NCBI GenBank assembly: GCA_039621445.1
Contig: CP154956.1
Coordinates: forward strand, 61,017,178 to 61,081,177
Origin: Euglena gracilis
Lineage: Eukaryota > Euglenida > Euglenophyceae > Euglenales
Length of the DNA stretch: 64,000 nt
Direction: 5' to 3'
Shown: positions 41,213 through 51,567 of the stretch, piece after piece
Layout of the letters: every line of letters starts with the position of its first letter
How positions within the stretch are numbered: the first letter of the stretch is position 1
Program-made: the position numbers and the translations under genes
The notes under the pieces: generated by a model
Seen by the model: the letters and a program-made list of their open reading frames with translations, nothing else
What the model was told of the DNA's origin: nothing
Database searches by the model: none

Positions 41213-42031
41213 AACAGGCAGGGTGAAGACTCAGAAATTGTGGGCAATGGTCCAAAAACATCAGAGAATTTCACCAAAAGCTCATACAACCTGGGGTGGT
41301 CTCTGATTTTCTCAAGTTCTTTTTCAAATTCTCCACTCAGATTCTCAGTAAACAATTTACTGCCTTTTTCATCAGCCTTTTTCTGGGCCTCCAAAGTCCA
41401 AATCTTTTCATGCAAAACTTGGGAAATGCTTTTGAGTTCATCCATCTTGATTTTTGCCTTGGTGGTCTTCACAGGTTTTGCAGACTGAACATCTTCCACA
41501 GGCTGGGACAGCTGGAAAAACATCACCTCCACATCTTTTCTCACCTCCTGAAAAAGACTCAGCTCACTTTCAATGTCCTTGGTCAACTCAGCCAAAAAAA
41601 TTGATGTTTTCACGCTCATTCATTGGTTCAAACACCACCACATCGTCCAACCATTCTTTCACCTTTTCTTCTGATTGGGGGGAACTTTTCTTCTGATTGG
41701 GGTGAACATTCTCCAAAGGAAAACTTGGACTTTCAAAAACTTGCTGGTCTGCAGGTGGATTGGCAGGCTGGGGTGCCTGCTGCTGGGGGGGAACATCAGG
41801 AAGATCTGGGAAATCAACTTGAATTTCATCATCCACTGTGGGGTACTTTCTGATCTCACCTCTCAGTTCATCCAAACTCCAATTCCTTGAAAATTTCCTG
41901 AGCCAACTGACAATTCTGGGGTCCAAAAGCTCAAAACCCACTTTGAATTTCACTGTGTCCACCACACTCACAAAAGTGTTCCGCAGGGGGGAGGGCAGCA
42001 CCTTTTTGCACCTGTCACAAGGGAACCCCAC
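41209..42031 (-). CDS. Gypsy1 linker region between methylase-like domain and RT
   Basis: Two overlapping frames (42031-41588 and 41619-41209) encode a Pro/Gln-rich acidic stretch and then a probable coiled coil (KAKIKMDELKSISQVLHEKI). The last part, ELLVKFSDVFGPLP, is the usual lead into a gypsy RT. Function is unknown, but position and phase suggest it is part of Pol. Confidence 0.65.
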
Positions 42032-43002
42032 TTGAAATTTTCAAAAAAGAAATTCACCCTGGCCACTGTCACCCTTTCCAGCAGGGGGGACCAGTACTGG
42101 TCCACCCAGTCTGGGTGTACCAGGACCATTTCTGTTTCTGCAAGGCACAAATTGGTCACCACTTTGCTTAGTTGGCTGAAGGGGGGGTTTGCCCACAGAA
42201 ACTTGGAAGGACCAATGTCACACACCAACTTCTCCCATGAATACCTATAGGCTGAATTCCATTTCGTCATGTACAAAGACTGTGTGTGGTTCAGGTGGTT
42301 TGCAAAAAGATCAATGCAAATCAGACCCTCAGAAATCTTCAATTCATCCAAAGCTTTTGACTTCACTGGCTTCACCAAAGTGTAGCTTTCTGTCTTGAAA
42401 AGTCTGAAAATTCTTTTGATGGTGTGGTCCCCATCATGGCTCTGAAGTAAAAACTCCTCACCTTCAATGATGATTCTGGGGGGTCTGGTCAGCAACCCTC
42501 CAAAAAATTCACTTTCTGTAAAGTCAGTCCCCAAAACTGCCTCGAAGGCATTTGTTTCAACCACAGCCGCTTTAAGCTTTAGTGTTTTTCGCCCCAACTC
42601 CAAACTCACCTCACACACTCCTTCGGAAAAGATGTACTCCCCGTTGCCGATCTGCAGGGGTACCGCAGCACTCCGCTGAATTTTATTCTCAGGAACACAT
42701 TTCTTAGAAACTGCTGTAATGGTGGCCCCTGTGTCCAAAATGGCTTGAATTTGCTTTCCACAAACCTTCACTGGCAAAAGATAAGTTTTACACACCATCT
42801 GGAGCAATTGCAAAGCACATTTTCCCGAAGATTTTGGATGGAGATGTTGGCAAACACCCGGCAGCAAAGATGGTCTGATGAGGCCCCCTGGTCTATTTTT
42901 CAGCATCGTTGTGGGATTCCACCTGAAAGGCGCGCACCACCACAAGCCGCCCCACGATTTGGAGCCACAATTTTCTGGCGATTTTGTCACAAAAAGGGGC
43001 AT
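41968..43002 (-). CDS. Gypsy1 aspartic protease plus methylase-like domain
   Basis: The protease active site is AILDTGATITAVSKKC (Asp at residue 90 of this frame). It is followed by the flap and the GTD segment near residue 158. About 70 residues later come DLFANHLN (231), WANPPFSQLSKVV (270) and MVLVHPDWVDQYW (292). The NPPF tetrapeptide fits motif IV of N6-adenine methyltransferases. The block resembles the Dam-like domain known from DIRS elements, but here it lies between protease and RT. The first 50 codons belong to an inverted segment and are not genuine protease. Confidence 0.75.
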   Translation of the reverse strand: MPLFVTKSPENCGSKSWGGLWWCAPFRWNPTTMLKNRPGGLIRPSLLPGVCQHLHPKSSGKCALQLLQMVCKTYLLPVKVCGKQIQAILDTGATITAVSKKCVPENKIQRSAAVPLQIGNGEYIFSEGVCEVSLELGRKTLKLKAAVVETNAFEAVLGTDFTESEFFGGLLTRPPRIIIEGEEFLLQSHDGDHTIKRIFRLFKTESYTLVKPVKSKALDELKISEGLICIDLFANHLNHTQSLYMTKWNSAYRYSWEKLVCDIGPSKFLWANPPFSQLSKVVTNLCLAETEMVLVHPDWVDQYWSPLLERVTVARVNFFFENFKWGSLVTGAKRCCPPPCGTLL

Positions 43003-43127
43003 TATGAAGACAGATGTTGGTCAAAAGAAAAGTTTGAAAAAAAGAAGGCAGCAGCCCAGAAGGGGGCAGGAAAAAGGGACCCCTTCGGTTCAACCCCAGG
43101 GAGTGCAAACCCAGGTTACCCCCCAGG
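42885..43127 (+). other. Inverted segment of Gypsy1 carrying the gag zinc knuckle
   Basis: The + strand encodes RFCHKKGHYEDRCWSKEKF, a zinc-knuckle sequence, while all flanking Gypsy1 genes are on the minus strand. The related Gypsy2 copy has its knuckle (CKFCG.KGHYED) in the sense direction between gag and protease. CCCTGG at 42885 and CCAGGG at 43122 are inverted and may mark the breakpoints. The first Cys of the knuckle is Trp here. Confidence 0.7.
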
Positions 43128-43988
43128 GTGAGAACCACAAAAAGAGAAAAGCTGATTGCCTTTGCCTTTTCCTTTGCCTTTTCCTTTTCCACCAGATTTT
43201 CCACCTTTTCCAGATTCTGGGACACTTTCACCAACTTTTTCAGATTGATCAGGGGGTCTTTCAATCAATGGTCTGAGATTTTCTTTTTTCAGCAAATTCC
43301 TCTCCAACCAATCTTCAGAACTTTTTTCCAAACTTGTTTTTCTCAAATCTCTGAATGTCTCAGAACGATGTTCGTAAAATCTGTCTGCCCTGATGTCTGA
43401 ATACATTTTGGGGTGTAATTTCCTCAGCAAAACCAGAAACTTTTCCTGTTCACTCATGGCCTGGGGACTCAACCTGGCCATCAAATTGTCAAACTCAATG
43501 AAACCTTTTTTGATGTCTTGGGGTTCAGGGTTCTGTGAAAGTGCTGGAAATTTCTCAATGGCAGAACTCAAAGTCATGTCATTTTCCAGTGTTGGTAACA
43601 ATTTTGCAATTTCCAACAGCACTTTTTCAATATCATCATTCTCAACCATCACTTTTTCAACCGGTTTTTTCACCTTGGGGGTGCAACATTCCAACAGCCA
43701 ATCCTTTTTCTGGACATTTCCAAATGCAACTGCACCAGTTAACCTCAACCATCTGCCAAAATCTTTCAAAAACTCAGGCCAATTTGCACCATCAAACTCT
43801 GGCAATTTCACAGGGCGTAATCTTGAACTTTGGGTTGAACTTTGGCTGGGGTTGCTGGAATTTGGTTCCACAATTTGCTTCAGAAATGTTTCAACCTGGG
43901 TGATGGGGTTCACAGGGGTAAACACAGTGCTGGCTGATTTAATTTCCAATTCCTGTAACCTTCTTTCCAAATCTTCAATGGAGGACAT
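43116..43988 (-). CDS. Gypsy1 gag
   Basis: 290 residues. It starts MSSIEDLERRLQELEIKSAS, a short coiled coil. It has the capsid-like LPEFDGANWPEFLKDFGRWL and ends in a Gly/Lys-rich GKGKGKGKG tract before the inverted segment. It is homologous throughout to the gag fragments of Gypsy2. Gag forms the particle in which reverse transcription occurs. Confidence 0.8.
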   Translation of the reverse strand: MSSIEDLERRLQELEIKSASTVFTPVNPITQVETFLKQIVEPNSSNPSQSSTQSSRLRPVKLPEFDGANWPEFLKDFGRWLRLTGAVAFGNVQKKDWLLECCTPKVKKPVEKVMVENDDIEKVLLEIAKLLPTLENDMTLSSAIEKFPALSQNPEPQDIKKGFIEFDNLMARLSPQAMSEQEKFLVLLRKLHPKMYSDIRADRFYEHRSETFRDLRKTSLEKSSEDWLERNLLKKENLRPLIERPPDQSEKVGESVPESGKGGKSGGKGKGKGKGKGNQLFSFCGSHPGG

Positions 43989-44413
43989 TTCTGCAGATCA
44001 CTTTCAAAAAACTCAACCACTGGCTCTGAAAACTGGGAGAAACAGAAACACTGGCCAACCCAAAAAGGTAAACAAAACTGAAGAAACCAGAACAGAAAAC
44101 CAACCACTGGGTTCAGGACCAGGTCAGCAAGATGATGAAGATCTTGCCTCAACCAGGATCTTGTTCTGGACAGCAAGGAGAACTGCAGCACTTACAAACT
44201 TTCTCAACCAAATAACCAATACAGCAACTGTTGACAAATTCTCCACTGTGAACTTGTTCACCACAGCCTCAATGTCAACTTCCTGTTGAAGATGTTGTTC
44301 TGTACCAGCAACTCGTTTAACCTTGCCTTCAGGAAGTCCAACTGCTGGAACTTCGACAACCAGTGAAACAATGTTCAATCTCCTCCAAGACGTCTTGGAC
44401 GACTGGAAAAACA

Positions 44414-44427
44414 AACTTATGCTACCA
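44414..44427 (-). other. Gypsy1 primer-binding site candidate
   Basis: Four bases inside the 5' LTR the element strand reads TGGTAGCATAAGTT. TGGTAGCA is complementary to the 3' end of typical initiator methionine tRNAs. The match weakens after eight bases. Confidence 0.5.
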
Positions 44428-44431
44428 ACTT

Positions 44432-44621
44432 TGGACGTCTCAGAATATTCTTTTGTTTTTCTTGAAATCATGGGATTCCCAATTTTCTTGATATCCCAAT
44501 TGTCCCAAAGACGTAACACAATCAATGTAAAGACATAACCAGAGCCAGCAGTCTGCACAGGAGGAAAGGTTCGGTTTAGGAATACAGTATTCGGTTTCAG
44601 GCTGTTAGTAAATAGTCCGCA
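44432..44621 (-). repeat. Gypsy1 5' LTR
   Basis: 190 bp with TG...CA ends on either strand, followed by the TSD AGGGG at 44622-44626. This LTR should contain the element promoter. I do not see a convincing TATA box. Confidence 0.93.
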
Positions 44622-44626
44622 AGGGG

Positions 44627-45065
44627 CATCATCCCCAACCAGCAGGGTGGACCCACAGTGGCCACCAAGAAGCTAAGAATGCTGCTGGAGAAATCCACCG
44701 AGGGACCCACAGAGGCCCTCTGCCAAAAAAGGGGGGAAAAGGGACCCATAGTGGCCATTTCAATGGCCCATCCTCAGGAGGAAAAGGGGGAACCCACAGT
44801 GGCCCTTTTGGAGGGAGGGGCAGGAACCCCTCCAGCAATTATTTCTCAATCCCCGATGACTCAATCAAGGGGGGGACCCACAGAGGCCCCCCTATGGTAT
44901 GTCAACCAACGACAGCAACATGGAGAAGACCAGATAGGCCAAACAGGGGCATTAAGCCCTATGGTATGTCTTCCAACAACCAGATCATCCAGAGAGGTGA
45001 GCAGAGAGGGAGAGAGTGCATGCACATCCCCCCAGAAAAAAATTCTTTTTCCAATACCGAAGCCC
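44627..45065 (+). pseudogene. DIRS-like element 1: gag-like ORF, right part
   Basis: It continues the frame interrupted by Gypsy1 with GGPTVATKKLRMLLEKSTEG. Repeated PTVA/PTEA words are encoded by recurring ACCCACAGTGGCC and ACCCACAGAGGCC. The block CCAGCAGGGTGGACCCACAG occurs on both sides of Gypsy1, which means a short tandem duplication existed before the insertion. Confidence 0.5.
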
Positions 45066-45087
45066 TAGGGGACCTAGGGGTGCAATG

Positions 45088-45318
45088 TCCAACACCCCCA
45101 ACCAAGCCCCCCCAGAATAATCTTAACCAGAAAATAAATTCAATGGAGGAAACATGGGGAGACACCCCCCTCCATCAAAGGCTGCAAAAAAGCCAAAAAT
45201 GTCCAGCACCCCCAGCCCAGCCCCCCACAAAATCATCTAATCCAAGAAATAAATTCCATGCAGGAAAAATGGGGAGACACCCCCCTCCATCAAAGGCTAC
45301 AAAAAAGCCTGAAATGAT
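45088..45318 (+). repeat. Tandem duplication of about 115 bp in DIRS-like element 1
   Basis: Two units share ATGTCCA[AG]CACCCCCA, AGAAAATAAATTC-like sequence and GGGGAGACACCCCCCTCCAT. Both units are open in the frame that leads into RT. Confidence 0.7.
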
Positions 45319-47030
45319 GGAGAAAAAAATGCCCCCCAACAACATGTCAACTAATCAGGGATGGCATTCAAACCACTTGGGTAAACCCACCAAAATTGTC
45401 CACCCACGCAAAACAGAGGGCAAATTTGAACCTGCACCAAGCAGAAAAAATACTGCTGGATTACGAAAAATCTGGATCCGTAAAGAGGGTGAGGGATTCA
45501 ACCACCCAGCACCTAATCCCCTGGTTTCTGATTTCGAAACCAGAAGGGGAACAGACAAAATGAGACTAATAAGCGATTGCAGGGAAATAAATCAAAGGTT
45601 CCAATTTAAACCTTTCAAGCTGGATCACACACAGCACATTTTTCCTGTTTTGCAAAAGGCCACTTGGCAGCCAAAATATATTTAAAGGATGCTTACTTCC
45701 ACGTCCCAGTGAGACAGGCCCTAAGGCCTTTTCTAATACATCAGGTGGGTGGCAGGCTGTTTTGGCCTAAATGTAATGCCCCAGATTTTTATGTCAGTAA
45801 GGAAGACATTCAGAAAGCTGTGGAGGAAAAGGGGCATCCAGGTATTTATTTACCTGGAGGACAATTTACTGGTGGCCCCAACACAAAACACCTTACAAAA
45901 TCACCTGAACACAGTGGTCAGGGATTTAATCAAATCAGGATTCAAAATCAATGTGAAAAAGTCCACCCTGGAGCCCACCCAAATCGTAAATCATCTTGGA
46001 CTTCAACTAAACTTCCAAGAGGGAAAATTACAGGTGCCCCCCAGAAAATAAAAACAGTAAAAAAGGAGCTGGTAAAAATGGTGAAAAAAGAATACATGTC
46101 AAAAAGGCAACTGGCTGCCATTTTGGGCCAAATCAGATGCAATCTAATGGCCTTGCATTTTCTAAGGGCCTTTACGGAGGCCCTGGCAAATTTTTTGGTG
46201 GAAAATTCCACAGCCCCCTGGCACTCAAAACATCTAATTTCCGAAGAATAAAGGACAATTAAGGGAAATAAAAATTCTGGTGGACACCTGGGGGGGCAGA
46301 CCCTTCCCCCAAAGTGCAACCACGGAGTTGCACTCAGACAGGAGCACCCATGCCTGGGGGGGGGGGGCTGGACATTCGAACAGGCAAAATTGTGCAACAA
46401 TTTTGGACGAAAAACTGCATTTTGCACATAAATGTCAAAGAATTAAGTGCAGCAATAAGCACAGTTCAAAGCCTCAGCCAGCCAGGAGAAACTGTGTCCC
46501 TGTCAGTGGACAATCAAGTAATTACTGTTACTTAACAAAGGGGGGGGGGGCAGAAAAGACCCCTTCAATTCCATGCTAAGGCCCATTTTCAAATGGTGCA
46601 GGGAGCACAACATAAACCTGCAAGTAAAGTGGGTCCCATCAAAGGAATGCCTGGCAGACCCCATAAGCAGGTGGGAGATGGACAGAGGGGATTAATCCCT
46701 CGACCCCAAACTTTTTCAATGGCTGAGTCAGCAGTTCAAAAATTACATAAACATGAAAACAGACCTTTTTGCCTCACCAGGCAACAAAAAAATGCCACAA
46801 TTTGTGGCCAGGTGGCCCCCTGGGAAGCCACAGCAGTGAATGCATTGCAATTTCCAATGGACAACAAGGGGGGACTTTATGCAAACCCCCCCTGGTCTGT
46901 AAATCAAAATTTTCTCCCCAGATTAAGAATGTTTCAACAAGCCAAAGTTTTGATGGTCACCCCCTACTGGGATTTAGCCACATGGTGGCCCCAGTTAATA
47001 AAAATGAAAGTACCAGGGACCCCTGCCTGA
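45319..47030 (+). pseudogene. DIRS-like element 1: RT, RNase H and methylase-like region
   Basis: RT motifs are RLISDCREINQRF, KDAYFHVPVRQ and IYLEDNLLVAP, where Glu replaces the first catalytic Asp. They are followed by IVNHLGLQLNF and QLAAILGQIRCNLM. RNase H is indicated by TELHSDRSTHAWGGG. After it, ADPISRWEMDRGDYSL-type sequence, DLFASPGNKK and YANPPWSVNQ give a Dam-like block as in DIRS1. The region is split over at least five frames (44894, 45664, 45749, 46280 and 46593 starts), so it cannot encode one intact protein. Confidence 0.8.
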
Positions 47031-47470
47031 AAATCACCCCTTACAAGGGTATGTTCACCAATTGCAGGGCGGAAAAAAATGCCACCCCCACGTGGCCCCT
47101 GCTTTGCATGATTTGCTCAGGCATATTTTTGAGGGGAAGCAAATACAAAATTCAACCAGAAACGATTTCCTGGGAAGAAACCCCAGTTTAAAGAGTTATC
47201 AAAGCGCTTTTACGCTTTTATGGGTAATTTTGGACAAAATAGGGGTACCCCCCCCCTGAAGCCACCACTGACCAAGTGGTTGACGCTTTAATTCAACTAT
47301 TTCAATTTTCAAAGGCCCAAGCACGCAACGCATACAGTGCTATGCTATTGATCCCTGGCTTTGGAGGCATGAGGTTCCATGCCATGTTGGCACCTTATAA
47401 AAGGCTTTGGAACCAAAATTTGGAGCAATATCGTGCATTCTGGGATCCCCTCCCAATCCTCCTGGGGCTG
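47031..47470 (+). pseudogene. DIRS-like element 1: tyrosine recombinase N-terminal part, truncated
   Basis: NPSLKSYQSAFTLLWVILDK and ARNAYSAMLLIPGFGGMRFH resemble the helical core-binding domain of DIRS tyrosine recombinases. The homologous sequence continues into the catalytic domain only in the inverted copy at 47799-48873. Here homology stops near 47470, where terminal-type repeat sequence begins. Confidence 0.6.
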
Positions 47471-47474
47471 GCAC

Positions 47475-47860
47475 AGGGAGGACGGGACACCGAGGGCGAA
47501 GCACAAAGAAATTGTGAGGCCATGCCTTGCTCGCCCGCGGTTTTTTGTGATTCTTCAGGTGCTCTGGGTTAGGAGCCCCTGCTTAGTGCCGCCTCGCCGG
47601 AGTTGGATGCATTGTCTCTGACGTGGCGACCCTGGCGCTGTCTTTTTCCCTGCGGGTCCCCGCCCCTCTCCCCCCCCAGGCCCCCCTCTTCTGACCGAGG
47701 GCGTTTGAAAACAAATTTTTTATGTGAGTGGGGGGGGGTCAGCTCACAATGTCTTTGTGATTCGCCCTCGGTGTCCCGTCCTCCCTTCTCGGTCTGCCTC
47801 AAGGGAGTACGAGACACCTCGGGCTCCGCACTTGCCATTGTGAGGCCAGAGTCTGCACTG
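47475..47860. repeat. Rearranged DIRS terminal repeats (T3) with local palindrome
   Basis: GAGGCCATGCCTTGCTCGCC, GCTCTGGGTTAGGAGCCCCT and CGCCGGAGTTGGA match T2. GGACGGGACACCGAGGGCGA (47482) is repeated inverted as TCGCCCTCGGTGTCCCGTCC (47762). ACACCTCGGGCTCCGCACTT (47814) matches T1/T2. This is the loop between two inverted recombinase arms. Confidence 0.6.
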
Positions 47861-48873
47861 AAAAAAGGGGGGGCCAGGGCAACATCCAAAGCACCTTGGG
47901 CACCAAGTCGTTGATAGTTGGCTGTGAAAGCCTCCACCCCTTTCCACTGACCAATTTCACAAACTTCTGGGAAGAAAGGCCCAAATTTTTGAATAAACCA
48001 ACCGCTGCCCCTCTGGTGGAGTGGGGTCCCCAAACCTGGGGGCGTACCCCTTGTTTGGTCAAAAAATCTTTAGTGAGTGATAGAAGCAATGGTATCTGCC
48101 TTAACGGCTTTACAGGACGATTTCAACGTAATTAAAAGGGGAGCCCAGGTTTCATAAAGAAACGTGTTGCTGCCACACAAGGCATCACCAAATGAAAGGG
48201 ACTGACTTGGGGGCACTGTGGAATGGAGACAACACTCTCCCACTTGTGAAGTTTTTGACCTTTACGTTTAATTTTGACGTAGGGTGCCCCACCCAACACA
48301 CTGGAGGTTTTTTGGACCTGTGCCAAATCACTACTTGTGTATAAACAGAGGATTAGTGAACAGAAAATCAGTTTTTGTACGCAACGTACATGTACAAGAT
48401 GGTAGGGGGGAGCCCCTGGAGGATTGGGACGGGATCCCAGAATGCACCATATTTCTCCAAATTTTGGTTCCAAAGCCTTTATAAGGTGCTAACATGGCAT
48501 GGAACCTCAGGCCACCAAAGCCAGGGATCAAAAGCATAGCACTGTATGCATTGCGTGCTTGGGCCTTTCAAAATTGAAACAGTTGAACTAAAGTGTCAAC
48601 CACTTGGTCAGTGGCGGCTTCGGAGGGGGGGGTACCCCCATTTTGTCCAAAATCACCCATAAAAGCGTAAAGGCACTTTGATAACTCTTTAAACTGGGGT
48701 TTCTTCCCAGGAAATCGTTTCTGGTTGAATTTTGTATTTGTTTCCCCTCTAGAATTTGCCTGAGCAAATCATACAAAGCAGGGGCCACCGGGGGGGTGGC
48801 ATTTTTTCCGCCCTGCAATTGGTGAACATATCCCTGTAGGGGGTGATTTTCAGGCAGGGCTTGTTCAAAAGTT
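47799..48873 (-). pseudogene. Inverted DIRS-like fragment: tyrosine recombinase
   Basis: Reading on the minus strand, the N-terminal part repeats 47020-47468 in inverse. The catalytic part follows with LYTSSDLAQV (the position of the first catalytic Arg in other DIRS recombinases is Ser) and then GPHSTRGAAVGLFKNLGLS. HSTR is the HxxR motif. Several frameshifts break it. Tyrosine recombinase integrates DIRS elements instead of a DDE integrase. Confidence 0.65.
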
Positions 48874-50385
48874 GAATAACGGGTCCTTGTGGGGCACCAT
48901 TCCCAATTACAATGCCCGATCGGGACCAACCGAAATTCATTTGGGTAATTGTGTATGCCCACCTTCTTTGGACATACCTTGGGTTGTGAAACCTTGAGGG
49001 ACGAGAGGGGTGCAATGATTGCCGTTGAAAAATTGTACCACCCCCCCCCCCGGTTGGAGGCATCGGTAATGACAACCATTTCTCCACACGACCGTGGTAC
49101 CCCAAGGGGCACCGCATCCAAGAGTTTTTGCTTGATGTCCTCGATGAGCTTTTCTTCTTTTTTGATCCAAACAAATCTTGCATCTTTCTTGCGAAGATTG
49201 GTAAAATCCGTACTTGAAAATCTGAATGCTTTCACATGGCGACGAAAAAAGTTGCAAGCTCCCAAAAATGCACAGAGATCTTTCATACTTTTCACTTTGA
49301 AATCCACCAAAGCTTGAATTTTTTTTCTCACTCGGCCTCCATGATCCCCATTGAACCGAAAAACCAAGGTATTCAAGGCTTTCTTTCAAAAAGTCACACT
49401 TGGTCAACTTGATTCGGAGCTTATGCTTTTCAACACTTTGAAAAGTTTCTCCAACAAAAACAAATGTTCGGGGATGGTCGATGCTCCCACCCCGACATCA
49501 TCGAAAAATGCTCCCACAAAACATTTCCTTTGGCCATTTTCGGTTCCAACAAATTTGCAACCTTTGGATTTTCCTTCCTTTCCGAAATCACCCTTTCCAT
49601 GTGTTCTTGAAAAATTGCGGGTGCGGCTTGAATTCCAAAAGGCATGCAGTTCCATTGCCAAATTTGACCATTCGGGGTGACAAATGCGGTGAGTTCTTTT
49701 GCCCTTTCAGTCAAAGCGGCTTGCCAAAACCCACTTCTTAGGTCGAGTTTTGATTTCCATCGACATTGAGCCAAATTTTCGACCACTTGTTCCATGTTTG
49801 TTAAAAATGCCTAATGAATTTTCACATGGTCGTTGACCTTTTTGTATTGACCCACCATCCTTTGGATTGGCTTTAATTCTTTTCCACCAAAAATGTTGGA
49901 GAACAATGGGTTGGGGTCTTTCCTTTGGGACAGCTCTCCACCAACCCACGTTCCAGCAATTCATTCACTTGTTTGTGAATTTCCATGGAATCCTTATCGC
50001 TCATTGGCCAACATTTACCACGGATCACCCTCCCCTTGAACTCATCCTTGAGTTCCAAATCACACTGGACGAGTTGACAACCCATGCTCGGGAGAGGACC
50101 AAAAATTTCCATGTACTTTTCAAGGAGCACTTTCAATTGGGGTTTCTTTTCAAAACGGGCCAGGTCACCTTGCACAATCACCATGAAGATTCTCCGTTTT
50201 CTTGTCAAACAAACCATCTTTTTGTGGAACGGGAATTTTTTGCAAAAGTCTTTCACACACCTTGGACAATTCTCCATTCGAAACGTTGAAGGGGGAAGAG
50301 GGAGTACCTCGGACTTCCATACCATCGGCTCCATTGAACTCCAATTCTTCGTTGCTTGAACCCATTGTTGACGGCTTGTAGGCAT
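48874..50385 (-). pseudogene. Gypsy2 RT and RNase H
   Basis: RT opens near 50230 and continues through KSKLDLRSGFWQAAL, GIQAAPAIFQEHM and HFSMMSGWEH, where the FxDD site is disrupted by a frameshift (an alternative frame gives AFFDDVGVGAS). LGACNFFRRHVKAF and VITDASNRGGGW follow. It stops within RNase H at GHCNWEW, where DIRS sequence begins. Confidence 0.8.
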
Positions 50386-50563
50386 TCTCGGTGAAGTTCA
50401 AATCCACTTCAATTGATAATTCGGCTCCAATTTGAGTGACAACTTGAAATTTTCTCCAACCGAAAAAGAGAATCATGGGGAAAGGATGCGATGGGTGAAA
50501 CGGGGGGAGACAACAGGATTTCAGCAATATCCACTTGAATCTCCCTTTCCATTCCCTCCACAC

Positions 50564-51547
50564 TCACTTTGGGCTACTTTTTTTGATTTCATTCACCAAA
50601 AGTTCCAAATCCCGTTTACGACATTTCCTCAAAATACATTTCACGATCTTGGGGTCCAACTCCGAAATCGGGATGCTTTTCGACTTGGACTCCAAAACCG
50701 AAACAATTGTATTCCACTGTGGGGCTGGCAATGCTTTTTCTTGAAAATCGGAACGGTACGTTTCCATGCCATTGGGGACTTGAACTTGTGCAATGGATAG
50801 CTTTTCCAAAATTTGCCTCCAATAACAATCTCCCTAATCCGGGCAAACCAAAACCATCCGGAGAGGTTCCATGGCCACCTTGGTCAAAACTCGGTCGAGG
50901 AGCGAAAAGGGGGGATTCGCCCACGAAAAAAAATTTTCACTTTCCTTTCTCCGATCCGACTCCAGTCATAGAAAAACGCGTTGTTACCCCGGGTACAATA
51001 CTTATGTTCTTGGAAATTACTGTGGTTTGCAAATAGGTCCACCTTGATGTCAAAATCGTTTATTTCCAAACGAGAAAGAGCTTCTTTTTTGACGTTTTTG
51101 ACAAGCGTGTAACTTTCCCTTTTGAAAAGTCGGTATGTCTGATGAATCCTTGAACCATCGTTCTCCATCAAAGGATACTTTTTTCCTTCCACGAGCAATT
51201 TGCAAGGAGGGGGTTGTGTCAAAAGGCCGCCCACTTTTTTATTGGTCAAGAAATCCATGCCCAAAACGGCTTCAAAAGCGTTTGTTGGAATGACCAACGC
51301 CTCTTGCTTCAAAATGCTCTCACCAAAATTGGAGAGTGAGCTCGGCTGTTCCATCCGAAAAAATGACATCTCCATTTCCAACTTGGATGGGGACAACCAT
51401 CGATCTCATGATGGCACCTGGTGGAACACATTTCCGGGCAATGGCACTTGTCGTTTCTCCACTGTCGATGATGGCCTTGAGGGATGTCTCATTGATGGTC
51501 ACAATGGTGATGACGGATGTACCTTTCAAAATGTGAATTGTGTCCAT
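50564..51547 (-). pseudogene. Gypsy2 protease and methylase-like domain
   Basis: The protease site reads AIIDSGETTSAIA, DSG in place of DTG. VDLFANHSN follows near 51050. In another frame near 50930 the sequence reads WANPPFSLLDRVL and MVLVCPD. The same domain therefore occupies the same place as in Gypsy1 and is a shared family feature. The segment after it (MEKLSIAQVQVPNG) corresponds to the Gypsy1 LLERVTVARV stretch. Confidence 0.72.
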
Positions 51548-51567
51548 TATCCTCTTTTTGGCTGAAT

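Larger units (their letters stand above)
37457..44621 (-). mobile_element. Complete Ty3/gypsy-like LTR retrotransposon (Gypsy1), nested in DIRS-like element 1
   Basis: LTRs of 190 bp occur at 37457-37646 and 44432-44621. Each reads TGGACG...CCGCA, so the element has TG...CA ends. AGGGG at 37452-37456 and 44622-44626 is an exact 5-bp TSD. Coding order on the minus strand is gag, protease, methylase-like domain, linker, RT-RNase H, integrase, chromodomain. The protein is broken into several frames, so the copy is probably inactive, although homopolymer errors could contribute. The two LTRs differ at only a few positions, suggesting a fairly recent insertion. Confidence 0.93.
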
